Shown here: piece by piece, positions 5,870 to 6,390 of the stretch
How positions within the stretch are numbered: position 1 is the first letter of the stretch
How the letters are laid out: each line of letters opens with the position of its first letter
Source of the DNA: Pseudomonadota bacterium
GTDB lineage: Bacteria; Pseudomonadota; Gammaproteobacteria; Steroidobacterales; Woeseiaceae
Length of the DNA: 6,390 nucleotides
Direction of reading: 5' to 3'
Assembly: GCA_022567775.1 (NCBI GenBank)
Contig: JADFGH010000137.1
Coordinates: 1 to 6,390 of the forward strand
The notes under the pieces: generated by a model
What the model saw: only the letters and a program-made list of their open reading frames with translations
Database searches by the model: none
What the model was told of the DNA's origin: nothing
Translations under genes and position numbers: made by a program

Positions 5870-6379
5870 ATGACCGCACAGCGTGAAGCTGACAAAAAAC
5901 ATTCCGTTCAGCAGGTCTGGGAGTGGCTGGAAGCGGTACCGGATCCTGAAATACCGGTTCTGAGCGTCGTCGATCTCGGCATCGTGCGACGAGTTACAGC
6001 TTTGAGCGACGGCGTGGAAGTGGAGGTCGCACCGACCTATTCGGGATGTCCGGCAACGGAAGTCATTGAGAAAAGTATTGTAGACAGCCTGCTGGATCGA
6101 GGCGTCGGCAATGTCGTCCTGAAGCGCGTGCTGTCGCCGCCCTGGACCACGGCGTGGATCACGGATGGGGGGCGCGAAAAATTGCGGGCCTACGGCATCG
6201 CGCCGCCCGCAGATGATGTGAGCAAGCGCGCAATGCTGGGCAGCATGAAGCCCATTGCCTGCCCCCGATGCGGCGCGACGACGACTTCACTTGTGAGTGA
6301 ATTCGGTTCGACGCCATGTAAGGCGTCGTACAAGTGTGACGACTGCCTTGAACCCTTTGAATATTTCAAGTGCATCTGA
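5870..6379 (+). CDS. paaD: PaaD, MIP18/DUF59-family accessory protein for the PA-CoA epoxidase
   Basis: Protein of 169 residues (E. coli PaaD about 165). It is not part of the purified epoxidase complex and is thought to help assemble or maintain the Fe-S cluster of the reductase PaaE. The N-terminal DUF59 domain (about 12-100) shows VPDPEIPVLSVVDLGIVR (23-40) and the conserved cysteine C60 in TYSGCPATEVIE. The C-terminal extension holds a zinc-ribbon-like cysteine set: C131 and C134 in CPRCG, C150 in GSTPCK, and C156 and C159 in CDDC, with another at C168. This two-part layout separates PaaD from generic SufT/MIP18 proteins. It starts 6 bp after the paaC stop with TAGG as a weak ribosome-binding site overlapping that stop, so it is part of the same operon. 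Confidence 0.95.
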   Translation: MTAQREADKKHSVQQVWEWLEAVPDPEIPVLSVVDLGIVRRVTALSDGVEVEVAPTYSGCPATEVIEKSIVDSLLDRGVGNVVLKRVLSPPWTTAWITDGGREKLRAYGIAPPADDVSKRAMLGSMKPIACPRCGATTTSLVSEFGSTPCKASYKCDDCLEPFEYFKCI

Positions 6380-6385
6380 TCGCTT

Positions 6386-6390
6386 ATGAG
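6386..6390 (+). CDS. Possible first codons of the next gene, expected paaE (partial)
   Basis: An ATG at 6386-6388 follows the paaD stop by 6 bp, a spacing like that of paaC to paaD. The window ends two bases later, so identity cannot be read. PaaE, the NADPH-dependent flavin and 2Fe-2S reductase of the epoxidase, is the expected gene by synteny with other paa operons. No clear Shine-Dalgarno sequence is present. Confidence 0.3.

Overview
The window is a phenylacetate (PA) catabolic gene cluster of a proteobacterium, most likely a gammaproteobacterium outside the Enterobacteriaceae. The reasons are the paa genes themselves, a Pseudomonas-type PaaA N-terminus (MYTQ..., longer than the E. coli protein), moderately GC-rich coding sequence, and short palindromic repeats of the 'GTAGGAGC...GCGGGC' type that are widespread in Gammaproteobacteria. 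This placement is inference from memory; no database was searched.

Layout: an inverted pair of REP-like elements (1-54) lies just past the 3' end of paaZ (68-2119, minus strand), the bifunctional ring-opening hydrolase/aldehyde dehydrogenase. A 128-bp divergent intergenic region (2120-2247), with an inverted repeat and promoter-like boxes, separates it from paaX (2248-3171, plus), the PA-CoA-responsive repressor. Then come paaI (3200-3622, hotdog thioesterase), a short AT-rich promoter-like gap (3623-3698), and paaA (3699-4688), paaB (4815-5102), paaC (5105-5863) and paaD (5870-6379). The final bases may hold the start of paaE. Between paaA and paaB is a five-unit tandem array of a 14-bp REP 'head' ending in one complete REP hairpin (4713-4790).

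How they work together: PaaA (di-iron oxygenase subunit), PaaB and PaaC, with the reductase PaaE expected just downstream, epoxidise the aromatic ring of phenylacetyl-CoA. PaaD is the accessory protein thought to mature the PaaE Fe-S cluster. After isomerisation by PaaG (not in the window), PaaZ opens the oxepin ring and oxidises the resulting aldehyde. PaaI removes CoA from dead-end intermediates. PaaX keeps the system off until PA-CoA accumulates. The genes for PA-CoA ligase (paaK) and the beta-oxidation steps (paaF, G, H, J) are not in this window.

All seven complete genes look intact with catalytic residues in place. I see no undescribed enzymatic system. The unusual material is non-coding: the REP-head array inside the paaABCD operon, the inverted REP pair after paaZ, and possible shared regulatory motifs in the two promoter regions.
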